From contig NZ_LN831197.1 in NCBI RefSeq assembly GCF_001375535.1, forward strand, positions 4,242,660-4,306,659: a stretch of DNA of 64,000 nt, in the 5' to 3' direction. Positions within the stretch are counted from its first letter, which is position 1. The number at the start of each line of letters is the position of its first letter. Under the pieces are notes generated by a model. It saw nothing but the letters and a program-made list of their open reading frames with translations, ran no database searches and was not told the DNA's origin. This document shows, piece after piece, positions 54,383 to 62,985 of the stretch. The position numbers and the translations under genes were made by a program. This DNA comes from Bacillus niameyensis. GTDB taxonomy: Bacteria; Bacillota; Bacilli; Bacillales; Bacillaceae_C.

Positions 54383-55327
54383 TTGTTTAGTAAGTATATT
54401 GATAATTCAATAAATGAAGACAAATCTTTTTTGACAATGGATGATATTTTAACCAACATTCTAAAGTTTGAAGAATGGAAAACTGTTGAAACTGACCCAT
54501 TTACCCAGCAACCCTTGAATTATGAAATTACTAAAGTATATGATGAAAATCAGAAAATAGAGATTAAGAACACAGAGTTTACCTTTAATTACATTAAATA
54601 TTCTTATGATACCGTTATTTCTGGTCAGGAAACTAACCCCATTTCTGCAGAACGATTAAAATCTACTTCCGGTGCAATTGTAATTTATACAGATGGAATA
54701 CGCACTCAATATCTTGTTGATAGGGCAAGGGGACCGGCTGCTTTAAGAATTTTACGTGTAATTAACAATTCCGATAAAAATAAAATCATTGAAGCACAAT
54801 CGTTCAATATTACAGAGGACTTTTTTATTTGGCTGATATCAAGATTTATGAACGGGAATAGAATAATAGATGAGGAAAACTCATTAAGTATTAGTAGAAT
54901 AATAGGCTTTAGAGGAGAGGGAAGTCAAAAACAGGCAGTGCTTTCTGGCTCTGGTAATGAAGTGATGAATCTACTAAGCTCACTATCTTTTTTAATTGAA
55001 ATGGATGTTATGACTGAGATTGAGGTTCGAATATTATGTGGTTCAGAAACCTTTGAGATAAGACTTTACTCAATAAATTCCCAACTAGATATATTAGTTG
55101 AAAACTATGTAGGCGAATATATGATGTTACAGAATGAAGAAAAGGACCCAAGAGTTTTATTGAATACATTTATTGATATAATTCCAAGCATAATGAATGC
55201 TTACAACGAAGAAGTTGATAATGGTAATTGGACTAAGAATAGTAAAAGGGAGTTTACATTAGGTCTAGTCGATTCTGTGAAGGAAAAACTTGATCTTTTA
55301 TATCCATCCCAAGGCACAGAGAATTAA
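54383..55327 (+). CDS. Unknown protein, third gene of the island operon
   Basis: A 314-residue soluble protein starting at TTG 54383, nine bases after AGGAG. The middle is beta-rich (FTFNYIKYSYDTVISG, GAIVIYTDGIRTQYLVD). GFRGEGSQKQAVLSGSGNEV at about 175-194 may be a ligand loop. A repeated beta pattern follows (MTEIEVRILCGSETFEIRLY). No family is recognised. It probably works with the small helical protein and the two-helix membrane protein. The operon ends in the R2 terminator. Confidence 0.7.
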   Translation: MFSKYIDNSINEDKSFLTMDDILTNILKFEEWKTVETDPFTQQPLNYEITKVYDENQKIEIKNTEFTFNYIKYSYDTVISGQETNPISAERLKSTSGAIVIYTDGIRTQYLVDRARGPAALRILRVINNSDKNKIIEAQSFNITEDFFIWLISRFMNGNRIIDEENSLSISRIIGFRGEGSQKQAVLSGSGNEVMNLLSSLSFLIEMDVMTEIEVRILCGSETFEIRLYSINSQLDILVENYVGEYMMLQNEEKDPRVLLNTFIDIIPSIMNAYNEEVDNGNWTKNSKREFTLGLVDSVKEKLDLLYPSQGTEN

Positions 55328-55406
55328 TATTTCTATCTGCACTGGTTTGATTGTATTAGTGAAGACCAATGCTTTCACGTACATAATCAAATAAATATTA
55401 TCTATT

Positions 55407-55484
55407 AAAATAGGCATCGGTACTTCACCAATGCCTATTTTTTGCCTCTTAAATCACCACGGTGAATCATAATATCATAAATAG
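55407..55484 (+). repeat. Cassette boundary copy R2 with rlmH-like direct repeat
   Basis: The terminator stem AATAGGCAT / ATGCCTATT with T6 runs into TTTTTTGCCTCTTAAATC, the palindrome TCACCACGGTGA, then TATCATAAATAG (55473-55484). The last 12 bases are identical to the rlmH end. The stem differs from R1 and R3 on both arms in a compensating way, so the hairpin itself is conserved. Confidence 0.88.
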
Positions 55485-55929
55485 TAATGTTCTAAAAAAG
55501 GTCTGACAAGGATTTTATATAAGGTGGGCTATTTAATGATGAACAAAACAGAATAGAACACTAAGAGGCAGTTGTTATAAAACGCCTTTTGTATTCTTAG
55601 CTTCAATGATGATATAGGTAATTTATTTTAGATCTTGAACCTCGAAAAATTTTTTGGGGGTAGAACATAAGAATTTTGATTTGGATAGTGATAAGTTGTA
55701 ATATTACTATACAGAGAGAAACAACATTTCTTTTTTCATCCATCTATCCTTCGTTCATGTTTTTCATTTCAAGGTTCAACCTCAATTAAATAGGATTATG
55801 AGAACCCACCTAAACAATGTTAATCCACAAAGTTCCTTATAATCAGAGGGAATTGCATAAAATGAAGCTGGTATAGTAAGGAAAAGAATAAGTTACTTTC
55901 TAAATTCCACATTTAAAGGAGAAAAGAAA
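55485..55929. other. Non-coding start of cassette 3
   Basis: About 445 AT-rich bases before the gene at 55930. An imperfect hairpin lies at about 55560-55606 (CTAAGAGGC ... GCC ... TCTTAG). I see no credible ORF and no clear promoter. Confidence 0.5.
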
Positions 55930-56349
55930 ATGAAAAAACAGTATGGTAGACAACTAGAAGAAACTATTGATTTGGCGATGAGGTTATATCAACTTCCTTC
56001 AATCATTAAAGAGGGTCATGAAGAACTTGAGCATGTGAATGAATGTGAATACTTTAAAAAAGCTGATGGAACATATTTAAGGGGTTATCCAGTCCATTCT
56101 ACAACGCATCTCATTGAAAAGGGAGCAGAAAGAGAATTGACTTTCAGTAAAGAAATTTACTTAACTGAAAATGGGACTTTACAAAAGTTTTATTCCTATT
56201 CTGAATGGCCTTATTGTGAAAGCTGCAAGAAAACCCATTCCTACATACATCGTGAAATAGCAAAAGATCAGACCCTTACTGAAAATGAACTCGAAAAAGT
56301 AGAGGGATTTATCACTAATTCATTTTCCTTCAACAAAAAATCCGCATAG
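55930..56349 (+). CDS. Unknown small protein with a CxxC motif
   Basis: A 139-residue protein and the only gene between boundaries R2 and R3. It has an N-terminal helix (YGRQLEETIDLAMRLYQL). A middle region follows with CEYFKKADGTYLRGYP, then WPYCESCKKTHSYIH, which could bind zinc together with nearby His. AAAGGAG precedes ATG 55930 at good spacing, and a terminator follows at 56421. It is not recognised. As a single-gene cassette in a defence-like array it may be a stand-alone defence or anti-defence protein. Confidence 0.7.
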   Translation: MKKQYGRQLEETIDLAMRLYQLPSIIKEGHEELEHVNECEYFKKADGTYLRGYPVHSTTHLIEKGAERELTFSKEIYLTENGTLQKFYSYSEWPYCESCKKTHSYIHREIAKDQTLTENELEKVEGFITNSFSFNKKSA

Positions 56350-56420
56350 TTACCCCTTCCATTTGGTTAACCACATAGGCTATGTAAATCCCATGAATTG
56401 TCACTTTTTGAGCTACTTGA

Positions 56421-56455
56421 AGAACCTTAGACCAGCTTTCTAAGGTTCTTTTTAA
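56421..56455 (+). terminator. Terminator of cassette 3
   Basis: AGAACCTTAGA pairs with TCTAAGGTTCT, followed by T5. Confidence 0.9.
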
Positions 56456-56664
56456 TTGCAAAAGATGTGAGTAGGACAAAAGATACAGGAAAAAAACCAT
56501 ACCTGTTTATTGCTAGAAAAATTATCATTTTACGCAAATTTTACGCATAAATTTATAAAACCTTATTAAATCAATACTTTGACTGCATCTTCGACCCCGA
56601 CCACCGGTATCTAACTCCTCGCTATGCGAAAACGGTAGTATGTTTCGACAATAAATTAAATAGG
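56456..56664. other. Non-coding stretch with a GC-richer patch
   Basis: Contains two TTTTACGCA copies near 56530-56550 and a GC-richer patch at about 56582-56640 (TTCGACCCCGACCACCGG) that differs sharply from the AT-rich surroundings. It has no start codon in a useful frame. It may be the relic of another insertion. Confidence 0.4.
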
Positions 56665-56740
56665 AAACAGCATTGAAAGTTAAATCCCAATGCTGTTTTT
56701 TTGCCTCTTAAATAACCACGGTGAACCATATCATAAGTAA
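56665..56740 (+). repeat. Cassette boundary copy R3 with SCC-type direct repeat
   Basis: The terminator stem AACAGCATTG / CAATGCTGTT with T7 runs into TTTTTTGCCTCTTAAAT, then CCACGGTGAA, then GAACCATATCATAAGTAA (56723-56740). The last 18 bases match the rlmH end at 15 positions. They also match the staphylococcal pattern GARGCNTATCATAARTRR at all but one defined position. This is the best candidate for a right attachment site. Confidence 0.88.
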
Positions 56741-56789
56741 CTGCAACCCATTAATATAATGATAATTGAATAAAATTTAAAAAATATTG

Positions 56790-56832
56790 AAGTAATAGCT
56801 CAATTATTCAAGTGGGGCTATTACTTCTTTTA
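56790..56832 (+). terminator. Hairpin upstream of gajA
   Basis: AAGTAATAGC pairs with GCTATTACTT and is followed by CTTTT, just before a TATAAT at 56846-56851 that may be the -10 box of gajA. It may insulate the cassette from read-through. Confidence 0.65.
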
Positions 56833-56904
56833 ATTTTATTGGTGTTATAATAGTAAAAAGGGAAAATTTCCAAATTTAAAACTATTAAATGAAGGGGAAT
56901 ACTA

Positions 56905-58668
56905 ATGGAGCTTAAAAGCCTAACCGTAGAAAATTTTCGTAACTTTGGCAAAATAAATATTGATTTAACAAATCAAAATGTTGTATTTGGAATGAACGAT
57001 GTAGGTAAAACAAATTTACTATTTGCTATTAGATTCCTACTAGATAGAGATATTCGTAAAAATGGTTTCAAGGAGTCTGATTACTTTAAAAATGAAAAAG
57101 AAAGAGTTATAAAAATAACATTAGGTATAAACCTATCAGATCGCTTAACTAGTGAAGATTCGCAGCACATTATAGCTAAGGTTGGTAGGGCAAGATCGAG
57201 TAATGAATTGGATAATTTCTATTTTCAAGTAAAAGGTACCTATGATAATAGTGAAGGAGTAGGCATTCCTATAATTTATTGGGGGAGTAATATAAATAAT
57301 TTAGAAGAAATCCCGCAAAATGGTATCTATAGCAATCTTGATAATTTATTTAAGATTGTTTACGTTGATCCGACAATAGACTTAGAAAAAACCTTTTCAA
57401 AAAATAGAAATAAGCTATTTGATCAAAATAAGCTGGATGAGTATGACATTACCATATCCAATGAGATTAAAGACTTAGGAATGGAAATGAATAAAAAAAT
57501 AAGTAGTATGGGGGTTATTCAATCTTTTCAAGATACTATTACAGAGGAATATAGAAAGTTAAAGAAAGAAAAAATAACTATTGAAATGAAATCAGAAATT
57601 ACCATTAATGGTTATTTTGGCAATTTAATTCCTTATATCAAAAGAGAAGATGATGATAATATCTATCCTACATCAGGAGATGGAAGAAAGAAAATATTAG
57701 CTTATTCCTTAATAAATCATCTTATTCAAGCACAGGAAGGTAATAAAATAATTATTTATTTAGTTGAGGAACCAGAAAATAGTTTACATAGGTCTATGCA
57801 AATTGCTTTATCCAAACAACTTTTTAATTCTAAGGTATATAATTATTTCTTTTTATCAACCCACTCTTCTGAACTATTGTATGAAATGGATAATGCTTCA
57901 CTAATTCGAATTTATTCAGAAGATTGGATAGGATGTGAATCATATATTTATAATGTTAATGAAGAGTATAAGAATGTAAAAAAGGAACTTAATAGAGCAT
58001 TGTCGACGGCTTTATTCTCTGAGAAAGTACTATTAATAGAAGGTCCTTCAGAAAAAGTATTGTTTGAAAAAATTTTAGAAGAGGTATACCCAACATATGA
58101 GTTAGATGGAGGTTACCTATTAGATGTAAATGGAATAAAGTTTAAACCTTATGTAGAAGTATTAAAAGGTTTAAATATAACCCCAATAGTAAAAACAGAT
58201 AATGATTTAAAAGCAAAAAGGGGTAATGCAACAACTTTTGATTTAATAGGAATCACGAGATGTTTAAAACTCATAGAAACTGAGGAAGACGAAACAATAG
58301 ACCCTGTTGAAATAGATTACTTTTATGAAAATGAGCAAGGTAAAAGGGTTTGGACAAATAGAGGGAAAAACCAAATGATTAAGGATAAAAAGCTAGAACT
58401 ATATGAAGATTTTAAAGAAAGCATAAAGCATTTTAAAGATAATAATATATATTTATCAAAAATTGATTTAGAACATGATTTATATGAAGTTATTGGTGAC
58501 AGAATGGAAGAAATTTTGGGATCAAACCCTATAGACTATCTTCAAGATCATAAATTACTTAATATGATTGAATTAACTAATGAGTTAACGAAAGGGGATT
58601 GTATAAAAATAATAAAGCATCCTCTATTTGAATCGTTAAGAAAGTTGGTGCCATATGAAATTGATTGA
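56905..58668 (+). CDS. gajA: Gabija endonuclease GajA (OLD-family ATPase-TOPRIM)
   Basis: Nicking endonuclease of the Gabija antiphage system, controlled by nucleotides. It has 587 residues. The N-terminal ATPase has Walker A GMNDVGKT (29-36) and Walker B IIYLVEEPENS (about 283-292). The C-terminal TOPRIM begins at VLLIEGPSEK, where E379 is the catalytic Glu; as I recall, that is the number reported in Bacillus cereus GajA. NITPIVKTDND forms the next acidic motif. AAGGGG precedes ATG 56905. It overlaps gajB by 14 bases. GajA appears intact, but its partner is split. Confidence 0.9.
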   Translation: MELKSLTVENFRNFGKINIDLTNQNVVFGMNDVGKTNLLFAIRFLLDRDIRKNGFKESDYFKNEKERVIKITLGINLSDRLTSEDSQHIIAKVGRARSSNELDNFYFQVKGTYDNSEGVGIPIIYWGSNINNLEEIPQNGIYSNLDNLFKIVYVDPTIDLEKTFSKNRNKLFDQNKLDEYDITISNEIKDLGMEMNKKISSMGVIQSFQDTITEEYRKLKKEKITIEMKSEITINGYFGNLIPYIKREDDDNIYPTSGDGRKKILAYSLINHLIQAQEGNKIIIYLVEEPENSLHRSMQIALSKQLFNSKVYNYFFLSTHSSELLYEMDNASLIRIYSEDWIGCESYIYNVNEEYKNVKKELNRALSTALFSEKVLLIEGPSEKVLFEKILEEVYPTYELDGGYLLDVNGIKFKPYVEVLKGLNITPIVKTDNDLKAKRGNATTFDLIGITRCLKLIETEEDETIDPVEIDYFYENEQGKRVWTNRGKNQMIKDKKLELYEDFKESIKHFKDNNIYLSKIDLEHDLYEVIGDRMEEILGSNPIDYLQDHKLLNMIELTNELTKGDCIKIIKHPLFESLRKLVPYEID

Positions 58669-59902
58669 TCAAGATGAGAGAAGTGAAATACTAGAAAACA
58701 GTGGTGATATAGTGGTTTCAGCTAGTGCAGGCTCTGGTAAAACCACAATTATGGTAAAGAAAATGGGAATAGAGCTCGAAAAAATAAAGGATCACCGAAC
58801 GATAGGAGCAATAACATTTACTGTAAAAGCAACCGAGGAAATTAAAAAAAAGGCAGGAAAAAATATTAAGAAACCCTTTGTTGTAATGACCAATGATTCT
58901 TTTATTGAGAGTGAGATAATAAGACCTTTTATTAAAGATGCATTTGGTAAAGATTACGGAAATGATTATTCTGTTGAATATGGTAATAAATATCAGTTTG
59001 ATAAATATTCATCTGGATTAAAGCAGTTAAAAAACAAAAATATTTTAGGTAGTTTTGACGATAACAAACTTAATTTTAATTTTAAGGTTGCTCATGATAT
59101 TTTAGATAAATCAAAAGCTGCACAGGAATATATTAAAGCAAAATATTCTTGGATTTTTATAGATGAATACCAAGATTCTGATAGAGACATGCACCGTTTC
59201 TTTATGAAGTTAAAAAACGAATTGAAAATTAAACTATTTATTGTTGGTGATTCAAAACAGGCAATATATTTGTGGCGTGGAGCTATGAGTAACATATTTA
59301 AATTATTAGATGATGAAAATTTTAGTTTTTATGAACTTGTAACCAATTTCCGTTGTGATAAAGAAATTGAAAACTATGCAAATTTATTTCATAATCCAAA
59401 ATACTATATGCATTTTGATAAAAACGTAGAGAATGTAGTTATTAAAAACTTTAACAACTTTAATAGTTTTTATGAGCGAAGGGATTTTGTAGGTTTTGTA
59501 GATAAATTCAAAGATCTTATCTTTGAAAAGACTCTTGACCTCGATAAAGAAGTAACAATTATTGCAAATTATAACAATGATGCTAATAAGATAACTGAAT
59601 TATTAAACCTTGAGGGGTTTAATTTCGTATTTATTCCCAAAACGCCAATTGATGAGGGTATTCCAAATGGGAACTTATTAAAGGAACTTGCATTATATTC
59701 GAAGAATTCAACTTACACAATCTATGATTTTTTAGAAAATACTCATATTGATGCAAGAATCCGCACGAGATTTGAAGTTAATAGTATTATAGGGAAACTA
59801 AAAAAAGATAAAAATTTAGTTCCTGACATAGTTGAGGAAGTAGTTTCGGACTTAGCTAATTATCTAGGACTATCAATAGGTGTAACCGTCAAGTACAATT
59901 AA
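58655..59902 (+). pseudogene. gajB: gajB, 5' part, UvrD-like helicase interrupted by IS21
   Basis: Helicase subunit of Gabija. This fragment holds Walker A SASAGSGKTT (residues 22-31), motif Ia AITFTVKATEEI, Walker B WIFIDEYQDSD, motif III GDSKQAIYLWRGA and part of domain 2. True gajB sequence stops at 59880; the last seven codons and the stop come from the insertion element. Motifs V and VI are missing here and appear at 62399-62750. Joining 59880 to 62399 restores one frame of 525 residues. As it stands the product should not be a working helicase. Confidence 0.9.
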
Positions 59903-59940
59903 ACAGTTTTCCCCAATTAAGACTCAACAGTTAACCGAAA

Positions 59941-60714
59941 TTAAGATTCAACACCTGTTTCTATAAATAAGGCCTGTCTATATTTCATTCTGATGCTATC
60001 TTGGTGTTCATCAAATGTAATGACTTCGCTTCTATGGAGGAGGCGATCTAAGATCGCCGTTGTTAATGTAGTATCTCCCAAGAATTTCCCCCATTCACCT
60101 GGTCCCTTATTAGACGTTAATATGAATGCTGTTTTGTCATACATATCATAAATAAACTGAAAGAAGAGCTGCGCATCCTGTGTTTCATAAGCCATATACA
60201 TGATGTCGTCAATGATAATCAAATCCGATAAAGTAATTCGTTTGTACCTTGTTCTAGATTTATTGATATACTCTCTGGTCTTAAGTATATAAATAAGGCG
60301 ATCCATTGAGATAAAGGAAACTTGATATCCTTGGTTAACCGCATGAATGCCCAGTCCAGTTGAGAGATGCGTTTTCCCCACTCCAGGTGGTCCCATCATA
60401 ATTAGTGTGAAACGTTCTTCAATCCAAGACAGTTCTTTGAGTACATTCAGTTGCTTCTCACCAATCGCAGATTGCTCTTCTAAGTTAAATTGATCTAATG
60501 TTAATTCTTGCGGAAACTCTGCCCATTTCATTAACTTGGCACGATTCTTTTCTTCGCGACAATTTAATTCATATCCGAGTACCTGATCTATAAATTCATA
60601 GTAGGTCCAACCTTTTGACTCTGCTTCCCTAAGCATATTCGGTAGTTCTTTTGCCGTTTCTGCTAATCTAAGTGTTCTGCATTTCTGTTGGATCTCATTA
60701 TAGGAATTTGTCAT
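59941..60714 (-). CDS. istB: IS21 helper ATPase IstB
   Basis: A 257-residue AAA+ ATPase related to DnaC that directs target choice for the IstA transposase. Walker A is GPPGVGKTHLS and Walker B is DLIIIDDIMYM. The ATG at 60714 lies one base after the istA stop and uses GGAGGT at the end of istA. The length and motif set are complete. Confidence 0.95.
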   Translation of the reverse strand: MTNSYNEIQQKCRTLRLAETAKELPNMLREAESKGWTYYEFIDQVLGYELNCREEKNRAKLMKWAEFPQELTLDQFNLEEQSAIGEKQLNVLKELSWIEERFTLIMMGPPGVGKTHLSTGLGIHAVNQGYQVSFISMDRLIYILKTREYINKSRTRYKRITLSDLIIIDDIMYMAYETQDAQLFFQFIYDMYDKTAFILTSNKGPGEWGKFLGDTTLTTAILDRLLHRSEVITFDEHQDSIRMKYRQALFIETGVES

Positions 60715-60715
60715 C

Positions 60716-62287
60716 TTATCTACCTCCTTGGAGCACGTGGAGATAGATATCCTGAGTTCGTTCAGGAGCTATTAGCTCCTCATATTTCTCATTGATCAGT
60801 TCTTTTTTTGGTAAATCTCTACTTTCCTGAATCTCCATTGAAATCGCAATATCTCTTAAATCATTTGCGCTGGTTAATTCTAACCTTTTCATTTCTTTTA
60901 CCGCATTTTTGATATGACGCGGATATTGCTCTGCGGCTTTAAGGACCACTTTAAATTGTTCAATAGAATGCCTTGGATAGTGCTCTTGTAAAGTTTTGAT
61001 AAGCCAAGTGGATATTTCTGTATCAGCTAGTTGTTTAGTGACTTGTTCCGCCAGCTTATCTCTCTTTGATTGTGACCGTTGTCGATGTTTGGGATCTGTT
61101 ATAACTTCTCCTTTTTCTTTCGATAATGTGTGTAATGCAATTGGACTACCGTTTCGCTCGAGGGCAATGCTTAATATTTCTCCCTTAACAGAGACATAAG
61201 CGATGTTCTCCTTACCATTTTGAAAGGTTCCTAACGGAACACTATACCGATTCCCATCAAAACGAATAATATTGTCTTTATGGATTGTTCTTGTTATATT
61301 TATAGATGAGATATTTTCGAAAATATATTCACCATTGACCTTTTGAAGATGCTGCTTTTCGAGGGCGTGCACTTCGAAAGGTCTTTTCTTTGTATTATGA
61401 TGAACTTTATAATTACCTGTTCTTTTTAACCATTTCAAAGATGAATGTTGCCATGTGCCTAAGTCCTTGAAAATGCGATGTTTCGTAAAATTATTCTTCA
61501 CAAATTTTATTACTTGCTCAATTTTTCCTTTCGACTCTGGATCGCTTTTTCTGCACAGATAAATCTTAAATTTTCTAGTTTGATGATATTTAGTAAAGGA
61601 TTCCGTAAGGATTAAATCTCCTGCATTCTCGCTAACCGCCAATAAACGATCTTGGTCATACACTATCTCCTCTGTCATTCCTCCAAAGTATCTAAATGCA
61701 TTTTCCTGCATTCTAATCAAGTCAGTTGTTCGAAGAGGCCGATCCATCCACTCTACATATTTGAATCTTGAGTGGGATAAGATAAATCCGGCCACATATA
61801 ATTTCTTTTTCTGCCCTGTCTCTGTGTAAACAAAGGTTTCTCCAAAATCAACCTGCATTTGCTTTCCCATCGGAAGTTCTTCAACTGTGCCATACATTCG
61901 TTCTATTGTTTCTTTAGGAATTTGATACTTGTCTCTTAAGTCATTTACATAGTTTCGTACCGTATTTTCAGCAACTGATTTTATATTATATTTCTCTTGT
62001 AACCAATCATAAATTTGAGCACTTGTTAAGTCTGGATGTTCCTTTAACCATGCCAATATGTCATCTTGGTAGGGATCTAGTTTCTTTGATCGTGTTTGTA
62101 ACGAATCAATAAACCCAGCAAATTCCTCCGGAGTCATCCCTAAATATTCAATTACTCTATTTCTAGATATTTTTAACCTTCTTGCAATTTTACTGTTTGA
62201 GAACCCCATATTCTTCAAACGATGTATTTCTTGGTAAACCATCCACTTTTCCACTTCCTGTTCTCTCCCTTTCGACATACTCTGCAT
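60716..62287 (-). CDS. istA: IS21 transposase IstA
   Basis: DDE transposase of 523 residues. The N-terminal HTH (MGFSNSKIARRLKISRNRV) is at about 31-50. Catalytic acidic residues are in QVDFGETF, VYDQDRLL and DPESKGKIEQ. A C-terminal beta-barrel region follows (RFDGNRYSVPLG). The start is ATG 62287 or 62278, and neither has a clear ribosome site. It is followed directly by istB. Confidence 0.95.
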   Translation of the reverse strand: MQSMSKGREQEVEKWMVYQEIHRLKNMGFSNSKIARRLKISRNRVIEYLGMTPEEFAGFIDSLQTRSKKLDPYQDDILAWLKEHPDLTSAQIYDWLQEKYNIKSVAENTVRNYVNDLRDKYQIPKETIERMYGTVEELPMGKQMQVDFGETFVYTETGQKKKLYVAGFILSHSRFKYVEWMDRPLRTTDLIRMQENAFRYFGGMTEEIVYDQDRLLAVSENAGDLILTESFTKYHQTRKFKIYLCRKSDPESKGKIEQVIKFVKNNFTKHRIFKDLGTWQHSSLKWLKRTGNYKVHHNTKKRPFEVHALEKQHLQKVNGEYIFENISSINITRTIHKDNIIRFDGNRYSVPLGTFQNGKENIAYVSVKGEILSIALERNGSPIALHTLSKEKGEVITDPKHRQRSQSKRDKLAEQVTKQLADTEISTWLIKTLQEHYPRHSIEQFKVVLKAAEQYPRHIKNAVKEMKRLELTSANDLRDIAISMEIQESRDLPKKELINEKYEELIAPERTQDIYLHVLQGGR

Positions 62288-62393
62288 AAGTATACCGAAA
62301 GGAATAATAAACTAGTAAACTGTTTAATCTTATTTGTAGAAATCTGTTTACCCTTATTTGTGGAAAACTGTTGAGTCTAGTTTAGCAGTTACA

Positions 62394-62750
62394 ATAGGAG
62401 AAGATGAAGTTGAAAAGTTCTGTGAGAGTATATGTAATAATAAATATGATATGGCTTTCAAATTAATAGAATCAAAGCATAAAGTAATGACAGTTTTTGC
62501 TTCAAAGGGATTAGAGTTTGACCAAGTAATAAGTTTTGCACGTTATTACAAAATTTATAATGATGAAAATTTACAAAACCACTATGTATGTATCACACGA
62601 GCTAAAGAAAAGTTTATTATGTTCATTGATGATGAAGTATACTATGCTCATGTTTTAGATGTAGCAGATAGGAACGGTATAAATGATACTAATAAGTTAG
62701 TTAAATATGAAGAAAGTGAAGAAAAAGGTAAAATTACTAGCTTTAATTAA
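62394..62750 (+). pseudogene. gajB: gajB, 3' part
   Basis: The C-terminal piece of the UvrD-like helicase, starting with the target duplication. It contains motif V VMTVFASKGLEFDQVISF and motif VI YVCITRAKEKFIMF, both essential for SF1 helicases, and reads on to a natural stop at 62750. There is no start signal of its own; an open frame extends back to 62358 only through the IS end. It is in frame with the 5' part after exact removal of the IS and one target copy. Confidence 0.9.
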
Positions 62751-62985
62751 AGGAGCAATAAAGTAGTATATACTTATCCACATAATATTTTAGAATTTGT
62801 TTGTGTAAACAATGGTGATAGTTTGTAGATTTTGATGAGAAGCAAGAAAATCTACCTCTTGCTTTCTTTGAAGTGTTATATTTTTTTATGGGAGGAGCAC
62901 ATTTCTTATTTCTTATCATAATTTAAAAACGCCAACATATTGGTAATATCACCAATATGATGGCGTTTAACTATTTCATAGCAGC
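62751..62985. other. Non-coding end of the island, candidate distal junction
   Basis: TATCATAA at 62914-62921 is the core of the rlmH direct repeat but without the flanking bases, so it is only a weak candidate for the distal end. A strong bidirectional terminator follows. No ORF is seen. Confidence 0.4.
62925..62969. terminator. Bidirectional terminator
   Basis: AACGCCAACATATTGGT pairs with ACCAATATGATGGCGTT with one mismatch around AATATC. A and T runs lie outside. It ends the minus-strand phosphatase gene. Confidence 0.9.

Larger units (their letters stand above)
59881..62393 (-). mobile_element. IS21-family insertion sequence, 2513 bp, in gajB
   Basis: The ends are inverted: TGTAACCG at 59881 and the complement of AGTTACA at 62393, with shared inner AACAGTTTTCC and AATAAG blocks repeated as in the multiple terminal repeats of IS21 elements. 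ATAGG occurs directly before (59876-59880) and after (62394-62398) as a 5-bp target duplication. It carries istA and istB on the minus strand. Both genes are intact, so it may still be mobile. Confidence 0.93.

Noticed and set aside
56575-56680. Open frame of about 45 codons with FDPDHRYLTPRYAKT
   Set aside because: It has no start codon or ribosome site; described only as a GC-richer patch.
59881-59902. Natural C-terminus of a shorter helicase at 59902
   Set aside because: The last codons are IS21 terminal sequence; target duplication and in-frame continuation at 62399 show an interrupted gene.
62908-62927. TATCATAATTTA as the definite right end of the island
   Set aside because: Only the 8-base core matches and there is no GCCTCT inverted repeat or boundary module; kept only as a weak candidate.
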